Source: JAVVEG01 sp041689205 (GTDB lineage Bacteria; Pseudomonadota; Gammaproteobacteria; Pseudomonadales; Pseudohongiellaceae). From it: a DNA stretch of 7,623 nucleotides. Location: positions 1-7,623 of the forward strand of contig JBDNGQ010000254.1 in the NCBI GenBank assembly GCA_041689205.1. The letters are read 5' to 3'. The translations under genes and the position numbers were made by a program. Positions 6,101-7,623 of this stretch are shown here, in pieces (the first letter of the stretch is position 1; each line of letters begins with the position of its first letter). The notes beneath the pieces were generated by a model, which had not been told where the DNA came from, ran no database searches, and saw nothing but the letters and a program-made list of their open reading frames with translations.

Positions 6101-6132
6101 GCATAGCTGCATAGCTGCATAGCTGCCTAGCT
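6101..6132. repeat. Four tandem 8-bp repeats (GCATAGCT)
   Basis: Three perfect copies of GCATAGCT (6101-6124) and a fourth with one change (GCCTAGCT, 6125-6132) lie between the terminator stem and the stop codon of the neighbouring gene; the last copy reaches the final base of that stop codon. This looks like a short slippage-prone microsatellite in a 3' untranslated region, with no evident function. Confidence 0.75.
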
Positions 6133-6941
6133 TAATTAGTACCTGGTTTGCGCAGCGGACCGTATAACAGCTCTTCTACAAACTCGACGCATTTGAATTC
6201 AATCAACTGCATATTCTGGTCCTGGCGACGATACAAAGGCATCGCGATTTTCCACGGCTCAGTAAATGTTTCCGGATCAGTGATGGTCGCTTGATACTGA
6301 ATAGTATTTGAATCCACCATTGTGTAACGCTCTTCTACATGCATGGACCAGCCACTGTGGTGATTACCGGCATGATCAAACCAGGTATCAGGCATTTGAC
6401 CAGTAACGTCGATCACCATGGTGTCGCCTTCCCAGCGGCCGACGTTGTGACCCATCCAGCTGTCAACCTGGGCCTCAGAGTCAGGGCGATTCATGTATAC
6501 AATACGGTCAGCACCTGCGAACTCATAGGTAATCAGCGTCGCGTCCGGTGCCTGAACTATCTGAAACGGGTGGGGGAGATAAGTAGCGCGGGGAACGCCT
6601 GGCAGATAACACTTCACCACCGGATCAAGTTCAAGCCAATTTGCCTGATTTTCCAGCTTCTTGATCAAGGCTTCCGGCTTATAGGGAATGCGACCGCCTT
6701 CCACAACGCCTAAACCACCTGGTATGGCCAGTATTGCTCCTGCTTCCACGACAGGACTGGCGCTGGCTGCATGCGGCTCCAGATTCCAGTTCGCACTGCC
6801 CATGGTTTGCCAGATTCCATTCAGATCAGGCTTGCCATCAGGTGTGCGGGGGATTGTCTGTGCCATGCTGTTTGCTGAAACTACGCCGATCATCACAGCA
6901 GTAGCCGCACTTAATACTATCTTCGTCAATTTTGTTTTCAT
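6132..6941 (-). CDS. Exported protein of unknown function, 'PDGKPDLNGIW' family
   Basis: A 269-residue protein with a Sec-type signal peptide: MKTKLTK, a hydrophobic stretch (about residues 8-22) and a likely cleavage after SMA (near residue 27). The mature part starts TIPRTPDGKPDLNGIWQ, a signature of a widespread but functionally uncharacterised exported family. Further family-like parts are CYLPGVPRATYLPHPFQIVQ (about 111-130), DSWMGHNVGRWEGDTMVIDVTG (about 160-181), a HVEERYTMVDSNTIQYQATITDPETF region (about 202-227) and EFKCVEFVEELLYGP near the end. It is a diverged paralogue of the gene at 7048; its Cys-containing end differs from the ACHEGNYG of that copy. I start at ATG 6941, after a short TAGG; a TTG at 6947 would add two residues and is unlikely. 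No catalytic motif is recognised; it is probably periplasmic. Confidence 0.85.
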   Translation of the reverse strand: MKTKLTKIVLSAATAVMIGVVSANSMAQTIPRTPDGKPDLNGIWQTMGSANWNLEPHAASASPVVEAGAILAIPGGLGVVEGGRIPYKPEALIKKLENQANWLELDPVVKCYLPGVPRATYLPHPFQIVQAPDATLITYEFAGADRIVYMNRPDSEAQVDSWMGHNVGRWEGDTMVIDVTGQMPDTWFDHAGNHHSGWSMHVEERYTMVDSNTIQYQATITDPETFTEPWKIAMPLYRRQDQNMQLIEFKCVEFVEELLYGPLRKPGTN

Positions 6942-7000
6942 GAACAACCTATAGAATCCTGTTAGCTGTTACCCGGACTGAGCCGGATTTTATAAGAACT

Positions 7001-7036
7001 GCAGGTCCTCCGTGCTATTGCAGCCTGAGGACCTGT
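7001..7036 (-). terminator. Hairpin between the two exported-protein genes (possible terminator or attenuator)
   Basis: CAGGTCCTC (7002-7010) and GAGGACCTG (7027-7035) form a perfect 9-bp stem around a 16-base loop that itself contains a TGC/GCA mini-stem. It starts 12 bases after the stop of the upstream - strand gene. The sequence that follows on the - strand is only moderately T-rich (AGTTCTTATAAAA), so termination may be partial, or the hairpin may protect the upstream message. Confidence 0.55.
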
Positions 7037-7047
7037 GTCATCAGGGA

Positions 7048-7623
7048 TTACTGCTGTTTCGCGCGGTTAGTATCAAAATCCCAGTTTCCTTCTTCAACTC
7101 TGGCACCGCGCAGAATATTGATCATGCCGTAGTTGCCTTCGTGGCAGGCATATTCGTACATTTCACCGTCTGAACGGAACATCGGCACAATACCAGTAAA
7201 AGGAGCTTCATAGGATTTAGGATCAGCGACGGTAAACTGATAATCAACACGATCATCTGCCACGCGTGTAAAACGCTCGGTCAAATGCATATCTGCACCC
7301 ACACCAAGCCCACGGAATGTCTGGGTTTTATCGGTGAAGTTCTTAGTTTCCACTACCAGAGTTTCTCCATCATAGTAGCCTCGTGAATCGCCTGTCCACT
7401 GTGGCACTTCGCCAGGCAGATAGGGACGCCCATCCACTGGAACAATGCGGGCTTCATGGATCATTTCATTGAATATGACGACATGATCCTTATTTTGAAA
7501 CAGCTGCACGTTGTTGTTGTACATGCTGGGCAGGAAGGGTGGCACGGAATTGAAGCCGAGCAGACAGCGTTCAGATAAACCACGATCCTCAGGACCATCT
7601 TTACCAACACCACCTACGGTAAA
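7048..7623 (-). CDS. Exported-family protein, unknown function, partial (5' end beyond window)
   Basis: The reading frame is open from the window end to TAA at 7050-7048, giving the C-terminal 191 residues; the start lies outside. A GTG at 7545 is internal, because family-typical sequence precedes it (DRGLSERCLLGFNSVPPFLPSM). Other recognisable parts are FNEMIHEARIVPVDGRPYLP, GDSRGYYDGETLVVETKNF, MHLTERFTRVADDRVDYQFTV and YEYACHEGNYGMINILRGAR. These place it in the same uncharacterised exported family as the gene at 6132-6941, of which it looks like a more typical member. A signal peptide is expected in the missing part. The two genes are co-directional, about 106 bp apart, with a hairpin between them; they may be partly co-transcribed. 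Function is unknown and no enzyme motif can be named. Confidence 0.85.
   Translation of the reverse strand, partial: FTVGGVGKDGPEDRGLSERCLLGFNSVPPFLPSMYNNNVQLFQNKDHVVIFNEMIHEARIVPVDGRPYLPGEVPQWTGDSRGYYDGETLVVETKNFTDKTQTFRGLGVGADMHLTERFTRVADDRVDYQFTVADPKSYEAPFTGIVPMFRSDGEMYEYACHEGNYGMINILRGARVEEGNWDFDTNRAKQQ

Overview
The window is chromosomal DNA from a Gammaproteobacterium, probably a marine or environmental lineage; the exact taxon cannot be fixed from sequence alone. Two points support this: two near-perfect LexA operators of the E. coli type (TACTGT-N8-ACAGTA), and a tandem pair of secreted proteins with the 'RTPDGKPDLNGIW' and 'ACHEGNYG' signatures, which I associate with environmental proteobacteria and acidobacteria.

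The core (about 515-5950) is an SOS-inducible mutagenesis cassette: imuA and imuB on the + strand, translationally coupled, and dnaE2 (error-prone DNA polymerase III alpha) on the - strand, convergent with imuB. In the usual layout the three genes form one co-directional operon, often with lexA. Here dnaE2 is split off and inverted, and each arm has its own LexA box. Read in the direction of its own gene, the two 20-mers differ at one base, and both boxes almost touch the start codon. The products should form the ImuA/ImuB/DnaE2 mutasome for translesion synthesis, with ImuB as the non-catalytic adaptor and DnaE2 as the polymerase.

Left edge (1-530): a GC-rich block (1 to about 222) that looks like the end of an insertion sequence, then a previously unlisted 30-codon gene on the - strand (223-315) for a single-span membrane peptide with a good ribosome binding site, then an AT-rich spacer before the imuA promoter. 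A 33-bp repeat (31/33 identical) occurs at 192-224 and, inverted, at 2718-2750. It brackets the small gene plus imuAB, and each copy lies at or just after a TAG stop within CTAG. The right copy fills most of the 43-bp gap between imuB and dnaE2.

Right part (5887-7623): the dnaE2 promoter/operator, a hairpin, a strong intrinsic terminator on the - strand (6062-6098), an 8-bp tandem repeat, and two - strand genes for related exported proteins of unknown function. The first is complete; the second is cut by the window end. A 9-bp perfect hairpin lies between them. No RNA gene, CRISPR array or replication origin is seen.
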